A stretch of 64,000 nt of DNA, from contig NC_058047.1 of assembly GCF_020085105.1 (NCBI RefSeq), positions 18,574,501-18,638,500 on the forward strand, written 5' to 3'. This document shows, in pieces, positions 10,012 to 21,042 of the stretch. The notes under the pieces were generated by a model. The model saw only the letters and a list, made by a program, of their open reading frames with translations. It made no database searches and was not told the DNA's origin. The DNA is from Siniperca chuatsi. Its lineage: Eukaryota; Chordata; Actinopteri; Centrarchiformes; Sinipercidae. Every line of letters starts with the position of its first letter. Within the stretch, counting starts at the first letter, position 1. A program made the position numbers and the translations under genes.

Positions 10012-11115
10012 ATGACTTTAGGGACGGATATGTCAGACAGCTCTGCATTGTCCGAAGATGTGGACATCGATGTGGTCGGGGGTGACATATCCGTCGGAAA
10101 GGACGGAAAGTACATTCACCACGAGTTCAACTTGGACAATGACTCGGACGATAATTACTCCCAGAACGCTGCCGAAAGGGTTTCCTCTCCCGGGCTCAGC
10201 AGCTCCGACTGCCCGTCAGACCAGACGGGGTCCAACGCAGAAGTTGGGACCGTGATCGGGGAGAAAGCCAGAAAAAGTGCACTTGTGAAGCCACCCTACT
10301 CTTACATCGCTCTGATCACCATGTCCATCCTGCAGAGCCCCAAGAAACGTCTCACTCTCAGCGAGATCTGCGAGTTCATCAGCAACAGATTCCCTTACTA
10401 CCGGGAGAAATTCCCCGCGTGGCAAAACTCTATTCGCCACAATCTCTCCTTAAACGACTGCTTCGTGAAAATCCCACGAGAGCCTGGCAACCCCGGAAAG
10501 GGAAACTACTGGACCCTCGACCCTGATTCCGCAGATATGTTCGACAACGGGAGCTTCTTGCGCAGGAGGAAGCGCTTCAAGAGGCACCAAGCTAATGAAA
10601 TCCTCAGGGACTCCGGTGGCTTTCTGCCCGGGTTTGGATACGGCCCGTATGGATACAATTATGGACTTCAGCTGCAGAACTTCCACGCAGCCCACAACCC
10701 GTATCACCCACACCACACAGGTAGTTCATTCCCATTCTCTAACGCTCCCTGCACCTTGCCCCCATCAGCCTCCATATTCCCTGCGCCGCATCCCCTGCCC
10801 ACGCTTTTAGGGGCCGATTTAAGAAAGTCCTTTTATCCCCAACTAAGCCCATCTCTGCCACCTCTCAAGACGGACTCCAGCACCCCGAGTCGACCTTCTT
10901 TCTCCATTGACAATATCATCGGTGCGGCCAACTCCACCGCATCTTCCTACGGCGCACAGCCGGGCAGCCAGGCTCAGATCCTGGCCATGTTGACCCCAGC
11001 ACTGGCCTCTGCTTCCAGCCATTTGAACCTATCACAGGACAGCATATTGCAACCCGGGCCACAGAGTCAGACTTTTTCCAGCAAAACCCCGAATATGAAC
11101 ACTTGTCCTTTCTAG
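10012..11115 (+). CDS. foxd2: Forkhead box protein D2
   Basis: A 367-residue, intronless forkhead transcription factor that would act in the nucleus. The N-terminus [15 protein letters not shown] with an acidic [10 protein letters not shown] stretch (16-25) is typical of FoxD proteins. The forkhead domain spans about 92-187: [17 protein letters not shown], recognition helix [13 protein letters not shown] (137-149) and [10 protein letters not shown] (182-191). The C-terminal half has an eh1-type FSIDNIIG (297-304), which binds Groucho/TLE repressors in relatives, then [12 protein letters not shown] (320-331), matching FoxD2 rather than FoxD1 or FoxD3. It ends CPF, close to the CHF of FoxD2. 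The ATG at 10012 is chosen because the open frame further 5' has no ATG (it begins with GTG at 9856) and family proteins start MTL. Shorter than human FOXD2 (495 aa) because alanine, glycine and histidine runs are absent. The neighbour foxe3 supports the name. Confidence 0.88.
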   Translation: MTLGTDMSDSSALSEDVDIDVVGGDISVGKDGKYIHHEFNLDNDSDDNYSQNAAERVSSPGLSSSDCPSDQTGSNAEVGTVIGEKARKSALVKPPYSYIALITMSILQSPKKRLTLSEICEFISNRFPYYREKFPAWQNSIRHNLSLNDCFVKIPREPGNPGKGNYWTLDPDSADMFDNGSFLRRRKRFKRHQANEILRDSGGFLPGFGYGPYGYNYGLQLQNFHAAHNPYHPHHTGSSFPFSNAPCTLPPSASIFPAPHPLPTLLGADLRKSFYPQLSPSLPPLKTDSSTPSRPSFSIDNIIGAANSTASSYGAQPGSQAQILAMLTPALASASSHLNLSQDSILQPGPQSQTFSSKTPNMNTCPF

Positions 11116-11859
11116 AAAAAAATGGTGAGAATGCCCGCTTTATTAAAAAGCCAGTAGTGGCGTTGTCCTGTTTGAAGGTAGGCTGTACATTCTTGGTGAA
11201 ATAAGAGTGTTTTGGCTCTCCCCATTTCCTAACAATGTAGGTGGAGAGAAAGGCTTATTTATGGTTTGTAAATATGTGTATAATATTGAGAGACAAAAGC
11301 GAGAGAAACTCGGAGAAGGATCTTTTTAAACAATGCTGGCCTGCAATCTGGCAATGTGGCCTTCATTTGTCAGTGGGAGAAAAAGAAAAAGATCCTGTTA
11401 TTTTAACATAAGTTAAAGGTGTCAGCCGATTTTTAAAATATAGCCTAATTGAGGATTTTATTATGATTTATATTGTCTTTATTTTGTGCGTCGTGAGAAA
11501 ATGACACTGTTGTTGTTGACATAGGCTGACAGAGACGGCAAACTCAGGTTTTACTTAGAAAGCACATGGAGACAAAGTTGGGTTTCTGACACAAAATAAC
11601 CATTTCTCACTACCCCTCCCCCGTCGAATCTCCTCTACACGGTGAATTTGTGACTATCATTTCATGTTGTCGGTGGACATGTAGGCTATGTGGTTTTTTG
11701 GTATAAAAGAGCGCATTACCTCTCTCAACCTTTTACTTGTTGTTCGTTCATATTTCACAATTTAACTTGTGAAACATAGGCTACAGTATGTCATGTGTTG
11801 CCAATAGAGAGAGACACCTTAATGTTCATAGGTCATTTTTTTGTTGTAATGACAAGAAT

Positions 11860-11865
11860 AATAAA
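11860..11865 (+). terminator. foxd2 polyadenylation signal
   Basis: AATAAA at 11860-11865 followed by a TGTTTGTGAGTTTG GT-rich stretch, about 745 nt after the foxd2 stop. The intervening DNA has TATTTAT and T-rich 3' UTR-like character. No earlier AATAAA was noticed. Confidence 0.45.
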
Positions 11866-12339
11866 TGTTTGTGAGTTTGAAAAAAAATCGGTTTTTTTAT
11901 TGCATGGGTAAGTTTTTGCTCCATTAAAAAAGGGTCAATAAAATAGACTAAACAGCAGCACGTGAGTTGAACTGAATAAATCAGGCTATGTGCTGTTTTT
12001 GCAACCATTTTTTAAACTTCACTTCAAATTGTTTTGAAAGGACTCACATCTCCTAAACATGCATGTTGCAGGGTTTCATTTCAAACCAGATTTATTTTAA
12101 GTGTTTCCTTTTAGTGAAAGGAGATTTTCATATGCTATTTGTATTAACCCATTTGCACATTAAGGATTAATCTTAATTATTTATTCTCCTAAATATAGGC
12201 TAATTAATCCAAGTGTGGACACTGGCTAATTAGCTACAAGGTGTTCAGACTAAATAGATTAGTCTCTTAGTAATGCAGTTCATTAAGACTTTTTTTTAGG
12301 TGTGAGAAACGCACAAAATTCAGATTAAATATTTAAAAC

Positions 12340-12780
12340 ACCACAGTCATGAATATCACGCAACAATGGGCAAGTATTCCTCTTGTGTGGCTCTTGCTCG
12401 CTTGTAAAGGACCATTTTCTAGCAAGTTACAAAAGCCCCAAATGAATGGGGACGTTTGCAGGCCGCGGCGGTCTGTAATTGAAAGTGAACAAGGATATAC
12501 CCACGGTCTTTTGGGTTTTCGTTGCTAATTTGTAGCAGCATTTTTCATCAGGCTCCTAATCCACCATAATGCGGCTTTTTGGCCGTTTGTTGATGTTGTC
12601 AGTGTGGACCCCTGGCCCAAGAGAGTGAATGTGCGCACAGCGAGCGGTCCCCTGTGAGACCAGCCACACACATTTTAGACCCTGAAAAGCAATCTTCTCT
12701 AAAGGCCCTCGGTTTGCTCCGCTTTCATGTCGTCTGTGTTGTCTCGGGATACATATAAAAGAAGCAGTGGGACTCGTCCG
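12340..12780. promoter_or_regulatory. Putative regulatory block downstream of foxd2
   Basis: A GC-richer, repeat-free stretch with CpG-containing words (GGCCGCGGCGGTC at 12462-12474), CATAATGCGG, GTAATTGAAAG and a TATAAAA box at 12754-12760. Its texture differs from the surrounding AT-rich DNA and suggests a constrained element or minor promoter. Conservation is not testable from this window. Confidence 0.3.
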
Positions 12781-13041
12781 GCTACAGAAAACAGGCCTAT
12801 TGGTCTTTTTCAGAGTTGTTGGAGCACATGTTTCCAGACAGAAGGGGGTGTAAAGACTCCTTTATTTACCAGATCTGTGTGCAAATGGTTAAATTAGTTT
12901 GTGGGTGTTTTGACAGATGATTATTAAGGATGAAGGGTGGGAGGGCTGACTCCTCTGTTTTCCCTCAGCACAGCTCACTGAAAGTCTTTGAAACGAAAAC
13001 CAACACATGACTACTTTCTTCATCCAGAACCCAGCCTCTTG

Positions 13042-13072
<31 letters not shown>

Positions 13073-13074
13073 TC
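13042..13074. repeat. (TTTC)n microsatellite
   Basis: About eight CTTT units in a row; it produces spurious Phe/Leu/Ser and Lys/Glu-rich open frames on the two strands. Confidence 0.95.
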
Positions 13075-13199
13075 CTCTTCTTCCTCGCTCCCTGTGAGTG
13101 CAAACTGGACAACTGATAAATATCGCGTAAAGATTTGGAAAATCATTTTGATCAGAGCTTCTCCCGCTATATCCATGATGTTAATTGATATCCTTCACA

Positions 13200-15180
13200 T
13201 ATCATTTGCAGAGTAAATGAGGTGGAAAAGAACATCAGCAGACTATTGAAGTTTTCTGTGCACACTCGCCCTGACAGGGAGTCGTTACTCACCGCATCAG
13301 TCCATTAAAACCCACATGAAGCGTTTGCAGAGGTGGTTAAAAACCCATTTAAATAACGGCAGGGACGAAAACTAGGCCAATAAAAATCACGAGACACAAA
13401 GCATAACGCGCACGCGCATACACACGCACACAAACACACACACTGGATCTGCTATGGGGAGGTTCAGCCAAAGGCACAGGCTTTGAAAATAGATGATTTG
13501 AGACTGAGGCCACATTTCTACGGATTTTCAGCTCAAATGCTCAAAACACTGCCCCCCTCTGCTGTAAGATTACAGGCTCGTGACCAGAATAGACCTGGAA
13601 CTTACTCTTCCTCAAACCACCGCACATTAGACATCCGGGGCGCATCTTTCAAACGCCCTTTCATTTTTCGTGTAAGTCCTAATCGAATATTATCACCGCT
13701 TATATTGACACGTTACTTCCCGGTTTCCGTGCGGGCTGCCACTTCACGACCGCCCACAGTTTCAGCACCAGAGTGTGTGTCTTTATTTAGGCACCGAGAC
13801 GACATTCGTCATTTTTTTCGTGACGTTTTCTCAAACGAAATAAGAAGTGAGCGATATGTGAAGTGACAGCCAAATGACTCAACAGTCACCAAAACACATT
13901 TATACATTTCAAGGCAATTCCCATCTCTTTCTAACCGCTTCCATATGCTCTGTTTGGGCGTAAACAGACTTAAACCCGTAAATATAATTTATTTATATAG
14001 ACTTAGGTGTCAACACAAATAAATATCTTCTTGTCACACTAAATATTTCTCCTTATAGGGATTCGATGGGAAAATATGATTAATTATTATTATTATTATC
14101 ATCATCACATTTTCATTAGAGTTTCATCTCAAACAGCGCGTGACAGCAGGGGATTAAATGAAATCGTTTCGCTTAAATCTTTCACTACCTTGCCAATAAC
14201 GTTATGTCCCTGATCGATGCGTCTTGCACTGCATGCTGCGTCTTGAAGGACATGAGGACAGAGGCTGTGCTGACACCACTAGGAAACCGTGTGTGTGTGT
14301 GTGTGTCGTGTGTGCATGATGTGTGTATGATGTGTGTGCGCGCGTGTGTGGGGGGGAATAGAGATGTCAGGCTTCTAGTCTTCAAGGTCACGCTCGTCAT
14401 TTGAAACTGTTGAAAGCCATTCTTCCCTGACTGTATATAGAATAAAAAATAATATAATGCATGCCCTCCATTAATGAGGCATATAGGCGTACCGAAAATA
14501 CACCTTGGCCTATACATTAATTTAATTAATAACGGTTTATAATGGTGTAACGGAAGGGCTGCATCATTAACATAGTGAGAAGAAACAGACCAATGAAACT
14601 GACCGTACCGGCCTAAATAATTAATTCTGCCTTTTATCGGACTGATTTGTCACGCAAAAAACCCCGATGTTGCTAGATAAGACAATCAAGACACACTGAA
14701 AGAGCAGGTGCTGTGGCGTCTTTAAGAAGTTTACAAAAGACTTACATGTGGGGACACATTTTTAGATTTTGAAATTCGAAGTTTCATCTGAACCTTAAAC
14801 GGGAATCTCCTGAACGTTGGTAAAAAAAAGAAATGCCCCAAAATATAGACACACTAGGCCGCAGATCCTGTTCAATTGGAAGGCCTATTTTAGGGAGTGT
14901 ACTAATAATCAAAGCAAACCACTCACATTTTACTTTTTGGGACATCCTGGAAACTCTCATCCCGCCCTATCTCTCGCACACGCACATGCGCGCGCACACC
15001 CACTTGTCTACAAAGTCTTGACTTGTGGTCCCCGACTTTGGAGACCGTCTGAATCCCCTAAACCAGCAACTTGTACTCCATTTTCTATGAAACAAATAGT
15101 ACTAGGCTATATCTCTGTTCTCCCCCCACCCCTCCCTCTGTGAAGCCTGTGTGTGTGGCTGTGTGCACGCGGCAGACGAG
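13200..15180. other. Gene-free stretch downstream of foxd2
   Basis: Low-repeat DNA with scattered CA/GT-rich patches (13404-13443, 14289-14350). A 127-codon open frame at 13483-13866 lacks any recognisable domain and is not called a gene. The AT-rich parts near 13980-14150 contain TAATTATTATTATTATTATC and similar words. Possible enhancers, none individually supported. Confidence 0.35.
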
Positions 15181-15182
15181 CC

Positions 15183-15300
15183 TCCTCACCCCCACAAAAG
15201 GAATGTTGGCCCGGTCCGCGGCTCCAAGGCCTGGAGGAGAGGCGAGCCGCGGCCTTAGCTGCACCGCCGCTATAAATCACAGCCTCCCCTCGCTGCTCCC
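15183..15300 (+). promoter_or_regulatory. GC-rich island with TATA-like box
   Basis: A local CpG-rich segment contains a 9-bp inverted repeat, CCGCGGCTC (15216-15224) and GAGCCGCGG (15244-15252), followed 19 bp later by TATAAAT (15271-15277) and a C-rich leader-like stretch. The layout resembles a compact promoter about 4 kb downstream of foxd2. No plausible protein frame follows, so a non-coding transcript or an enhancer is more likely than a gene. Confidence 0.35.
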
Positions 15301-15505
15301 AGTCTCCCCGCAGCCTCCGTGTTTTTGCAACAGACAGAGGAATCCTTCGCTTAATTAATTTAGAATGTGTAAATAAAGCGAGGACAGTGAACTCCCCATC
15401 ATCTCTGGAAACACAATATTAACTTTGGAAGATCTTCGCCCCGCCGACTCTGACACACTAAACGAACACCTGCTGCAGGAAAAAAGACGAGGGCGCGCGC
15501 ATGCA

Positions 15506-15538
15506 CGCGCACACGCACACACACACACACACACACAG
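15506..15538. repeat. (CA)n microsatellite
   Basis: CGCACACGCACACACACAC run; pure dinucleotide repeat in its 3' part. Confidence 0.9.
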
Positions 15539-16590
15539 TGTCAGAGAGCAGGGGTATTAATGACTGCAGATATTAGCCTGCAAAGATCACCAGAATATGA
15601 TAGCAGGTGATACCCATTCAGGCCTGTTTTAGAAGAGTGAGGATGTGTATTTACTCTCAAGTCTGGTTGGTGTAGGCCTATTTAAAAAAACAAACAAACA
15701 AAAAAAAAAATTTTTTTAATCATGCCCCCTGACTGAATCATGGTTTCCATTTGTTGTTTTTAAGTTTTTGATTAGATTTTTGTCCCAAAAATATTTCGAT
15801 CGATTAAGATTGAATGCATTATAAAATTGTTATAGGGTTGGGGCAGTGTTGAAATTAATATCTGGCTTTGGAGGCTGTCTGTGATCAACAGACATGTGAC
15901 TGGTGCGCAAGTTTGTTACACCTGACCTTACTGACACGTATTAGGCTAGCGATAAGAAAAGTGATGAGACTCTTAGATCAGCCACCTGATCTGACAGCAA
16001 ATTACGCACATTGGCTGCAAAAGCACTCCACCATAATAACACATAAAACACACGAGGCATGTCTTGATCCATTGACCGATACGATACACGTTTAAAACTG
16101 ATCATTGAGATTCAGAAACAACAATAACAGCTTAACAATGTGACCACTGGGCAGTGGTAAACAATAACACAGACCCCATTCATAGAAACACTTGTGTATA
16201 CGTGTAAATGTATAGTTTCATTTTTTTTTTTTGTGTGGATACCATCACACTTTCAGGTTTATCACCTGCAGAAATGGCATCATTTCCATCATTGGGCTTC
16301 TCTAAATAGTTATTGTATTAACCTAAAGATGTTTAATTAAATTTTTGATTACAATTTCCATCTCTTATAACCAACCGCAGGTGTAGAACTTTTGCAAAAT
16401 GTAAAGGTTAATTATCAGTTCTTGTCTATACTAACTATATCACATTTATGGGAGCTCAGGTGGTCTGATGTGGGGGAGAGCTGCCCTCTGGCTCCCCTTA
16501 ATTCCAGCACTGGTGTGAGGTAAAATCAACATGGACTATTGAAACCATGTAATCTAGAAACTCTACACATTCACTTACTGTACTATTATT

Positions 16591-16900
16591 TCATGAAATG
16601 AAACTTTTTTTTTTCTTCAACGGGGACCTACTTGGTGCCTTTCATCGTCCCCTGGTGGTACTCGGACCTCATCAACTCCTCTCCTGGGTTTGGCTTTACC
16701 AGGGCGCGCTAAAGGAAAGGCGAGTGTGCAGCACTTTTCTTTATTGCTCTGATAGAGAGGCGCAGCTGCTGTTGGTGTGTGTGCGGTGTCATGCGGGCGC
16801 TTCTACTGGCTTCTTCCATTTGACCTTTGATGCCAGCGCATTCGACTCACAGCCAGGATCCACTGCGATTAATGGCGGTCCGACCCATTTATTATAGCCA
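16591..16900. promoter_or_regulatory. Putative regulatory block
   Basis: A GC-balanced, repeat-free block in AT-rich surroundings, holding TGACCTTTG (a nuclear-receptor extended half-site, near 16820), GCGATTAATGGCGG and CAATAATTATTG. The 99-codon open frame through it has no recognisable domain. It looks like a conserved element rather than a gene, judged only by sequence texture. Confidence 0.25.
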
Positions 16901-19430
16901 ATAATTATTGATTTGGGATTTAAACGTTTTTTTCCCTTGACGGTTCCTTATATGCACCGTGCAGATACATTGTTTAATTTTCTTCCAATGGCCAAACAAA
17001 AAAAGTATTAACATGTATTTATGGATATTATATATCATTATATATAACAATTTAAATTCAATTACATTGAGGCAAAAGTAGAGTTTAGCAGTCTAAACCA
17101 TAAATAAACCATTGGACTTGCTCTTTCATTTCACTCTTGACATAGGCCTACGTTTTTAGGTTTCTGTGTCAACTCATCTTAAACTCAGAGCATTAAAATA
17201 AAAAATGCTTAAAACAAACAGTAGCCCATGCATGTAAATAAGACATTTGAGCCTTATTAGTCTAGTAGTCTAATTAAAATCCGAGGACAAATGTTGCCTT
17301 TTTATTCCTTTTGTTAACAACAACACACATGTTGAACACATAAAGAAAGCATTTCCATCGAGTGCAATCGAGACAATGTAAGTATTTAAATTAGTCTGCT
17401 TTCTTAACTATCATAGGCATTGGCATCCGCTTAATGGTTTTAAAGTGTAAGGATTAGGCTATACTTCAAACGTGGAGGTAAATCAGTGAAGTTAAACAAA
17501 AGTCAGCTCTGGGTGTGATGTAAAAAATACCAAGGACACTGCAGCCTCCTGTGTCGCTTATGAAAGGTGAAAATGAAACTTTGTTGATCTAATCTTTTTC
17601 AGCGTGAAAGTGTGTTTTCGAAAAGTAGGGGGAAACCTCGCGATAAAATGGAAGTTTACTATCCAGAGTGAAATGCGATCATGCTGAGGTCGTGGGGCCA
17701 AACTTTTTAAGACTAATGTTTATTTAGAGAAGTGAGCGCTGTCTATGGGACTCCCCGTTCTCCCAGATTGCTGCACTAATGTCTTTACCATGCCTGAGCA
17801 GCCCACCAGCAAGACTGCATGCAGCTCTCTGCAGCCTGTTGTGGCCCTTTTAAACAGGGCTACATTCAGTGCAAGATACTGTGTTCTAAACCAACATTAA
17901 AACCAGGCTGAAAATCGGCAAGTGGATAGAACAGAGTTTACCTCCATACTGGATGGGCTGCCTTTTAAATAAAACATTCAATACTAATTTTGACACTATG
18001 AGATCCTATTTTGCTTTGCCCTGAGTCACTTAACTTACTATTTTAGCCACTTATAACAAAAAGGTTTTCTGATATATTATTTAACCTCCATAGACTTTCT
18101 GGTTACTCTGCTTGAGTTGTGATCATTTTGATAAAAACTGCAAGATCAAACCTTTGGACTCCTGTTACTGAAATAACAGTATCATCTTCAGATACAATTG
18201 AGTCCTAAGATGCTATTTGTTGTCATGAAAAATAACATGATAATATTGAATTGAGCTTTTGAGATAGTTATGCCAATCTTTCTTAATCTCCCTTATTTCA
18301 AAATATTGACATAATATTCAAAATAGTCGTGGTTAAACTTGCTACATCAGCGAAATTGCACTGGGGAAAAGTGGCATCATCTCACCCGACGTTTTGACTA
18401 ACTTAAAGAAGAAAAAAAGTTTCATTATGAAGTGTAAAAACGGACATATTTGCAGCGCATTTCCCCAGTGCTTGGAGAGCAGCAGCGTGTTTTCTTACAC
18501 TTTGTAAAATTGAATTAGATACGGTGGGGAATCTGACCTCCCGCCAGACCCGCATATTTTTCACCCCTCAGGTTTTAGTGTTCCTTGGGTATTTTTGTTT
18601 TCTCAGCTGGAACTGCCATTAGACATTGTGTCCGTGCCGTCCATTTCTATCTTTACCATCTCTCCTCTCTAACCCCCTCACCCTCTCTCCCTCGCATCAG
18701 GGTCCCCCCAACACCTCACTTTCTCCTCCTCTGGGCAGCTCACACCACGCCACCAACGGTGATCTGAGACGCAGACTGGCCAAGGCTGCAGCAGGCAGCC
18801 CTGCAGACCTACAGGCTTGTGCACAGTGCACACAGTGCACACAGTGCACCCAGAGGAAAGCACATGTATACACAGAGGAAGTCATGTAGGCCCAGGACCT
18901 CCTGTCAAGTGACAGCGCTAATCACACTGCTCAACTTTGTTTCTTTACGTTTTGGAGATTAGTGTGGAGTAGCATAATTTTGGTGCCTGTGGACAATTGA
19001 TTTTCCACATAGAATGAGTGAATGTGCAAGTCAACATTCACCATTCAGTTTTACATATTGATTCACTATGCTAGGGTCAAAAATGAAATTACATACTTTT
19101 TAAGGATAACAAACATTGGCTCATGAGTTGAAAATTTTTTTGTCACTGGTTATTTTAAAATTTCCCCTTAAAAACACACCAGGTGCTGTATGAAATAAAA
19201 ACAATATTTGGCTTGACGTTGTACGTTTATTTTGCTCACTGAAAAAAAAGTTCATTGAATTTACTTGATTTTATTTGTACATTGGTCCCACTTGATTAGA
19301 ATGTGGCCAACTGACATAATTCTCCCCTTTTTCTCAATTAATTATTGCTTGCCAAGCCAAAATATTTTTTTCACATTAGACTGTTTAAAAGAATATTGAT
19401 TCCACACATTTGTCAAGTTTCCGTAATACC
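16900..19430. other. Gene-free stretch
   Basis: Mostly AT-rich non-coding DNA. A 9-bp tandem repeat (CACAGTGCA-type, three to four copies) lies at about 18822-18850. The C-rich patch at 18660-18740 gives open frames without recognisable domains. Nothing else is identified. Confidence 0.4.
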
Positions 19431-19433
19431 AAT

Positions 19434-19573
19434 TTATTGTGTAATGTTAAAGTAATTTCATCATGTCCATGGTACCTGATTTTCAACTGTAACTCCAACT
19501 AGATTTCTTAATGCTAATATTATTCAAAGGTATTATGTAACTTTAAAGCAATTTCATTATGTCTCTGGTACCC
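19434..19573. repeat. Imperfect direct repeat, ~44-bp units 97 bp apart
   Basis: Units at 19434-19476 and 19531-19573 share the order TATT(g/a)TGTAA, TTAAAG(t/c)AATTTCAT(c/t)ATGTC and TGGTACC. It is probably an old tandem duplication within an unrecognised repeat. Confidence 0.6.
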
Positions 19574-19956
19574 AAGTTAATCTAACTTGATTGTGAAGTT
19601 AACTCTATCCAAATGTATTATAGACATCGGTTCCATGTTCAAGTGCAAATATGGCAATAAGCAAAAAACAAAAAAACAGTTCTTGCACAAAAATTATTTG
19701 TATTTGGTCAAAGAATATTGTACAACTTAGATATTGGACTTAGAATCCACCCAGAGCCTGAATGCAAAACATTACAATAACAGTGCAGGTCAAACAAATT
19801 TAGGGTTTTTCCATGCATATATATATATTTTTAATAAGTATATAGCAATAATCCAAGACGGTGAACATGGAAAACTGCATCCTGTCCGTCTCGCCCTAAC
19901 ACATTGGTAACAGCACACTGATAGTCTTTGATACTGATCCTGGTGAGTGAGTTGCT

Positions 19957-20181
19957 TTATAGCTCCATGACAACCTGGAGTGCTTTAAAGGTGGACGGGA
20001 GTTCAGGAGGGTAGTTTAGGCTCAGACAAAATGGGAGCCGCAAATGCAGTTTTCTGCAATCTTGCAACACCATCGTCCCCTTGAGGACAGTCCCGATGTG
20101 CACGGTTTATACGCTGGTGTCCTGGTCTTTGATAACCTGTTTTCCCACTGTGGTTTCCTTAGTGGATCCCTGGCTGAGAGC
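19957..20181 (-). pseudogene. C-terminal exon-like fragment of an unnamed multi-copy fish protein
   Basis: On the minus strand an open frame runs from 20181 to a stop at 19957 with a single internal TAA (20107-20109). It reads VIKDQDTSV, stop, TVHIGTVLKGTMVLQD, then FCLSLNYPPELPSTFKALQ and ends VVMEL. The pattern GIVLEG…L-Y-LNLSYP-EL-TFE-Q at the extreme C-terminus resembles a multi-copy group of teleost proteins that is usually uncharacterised or labelled SAMD3-like; this is from memory and unverified. ATTAAA lies downstream on the same strand near 19830. Further fragments of the same kind occur at 22999-24723, suggesting one broken gene or several partial copies. Function unknown. The internal stop and missing upstream exons argue for a pseudogene. 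Confidence 0.45.
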
Positions 20182-20745
20182 TTAATGATCTGCAACCTGT
20201 CAAATGCACAGTCACAAAATCAAACAAGATGAGAAATAAAATACACATATGCATTATAAATATTATACAAAAATGTCTACAGTCAACAATAAAGTCAGAT
20301 AAAGTCAGCAATGTGCACTTGCAAAATGATGGGATAGGTCTGAAGGGAGCCACTTTGAGTAAAATCTTCCCTAACATAACATGAAGCACACTCACATGCT
20401 AGGTTGTGAAAGTTGTTAGTGTGTGTAATTCCTGCTGTCTATACAGCCTGTGAAGTGATCCCTTAATAGCACGACTACATTGTAAGACATGGACGACAAA
20501 TTCCACAGACCTGGTTCTGAAGTTCAGATGAAGCTAATATGAGGCTTCAACAGTGAGTTAGAAAATCCTTTGAAAGTTAGTTTTTTAGTTATCTCTTTTT
20601 GTTTCCTTGCTGAACAGATACGTCCTAGTGGTCACATGCAGGTTTCTTGTTGGGACAAAACACAGATAACAAACCTACAGATGACTGTCAGGATGAAGAT
20701 AGCCACTATTTTGTCTAACTCAGACTTCTGAGGCCTCAGTAAATT

Positions 20746-20858
<113 letters not shown>

Positions 20859-21042
20859 GAACTTCAGAATGTATTTTTGCACAGAATGAGGACTTTTGAT
20901 TTTGACTCCCATCTCTTACATTGTAGTCATGTTAGGAAGAGATTTCTTCACAGCCTTTATGGACAGGAGGAATTACACACTAACAACTCTTTCAACCTTA
21001 ATATGGCATTTGAATGGTGTGCTACCATGGACAACTATCTTA

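Noticed and set aside
13483..13866. 127-codon frame with ATG
   Set aside because: No domain, signal or splice context recognised; consistent with chance in GC-balanced DNA.
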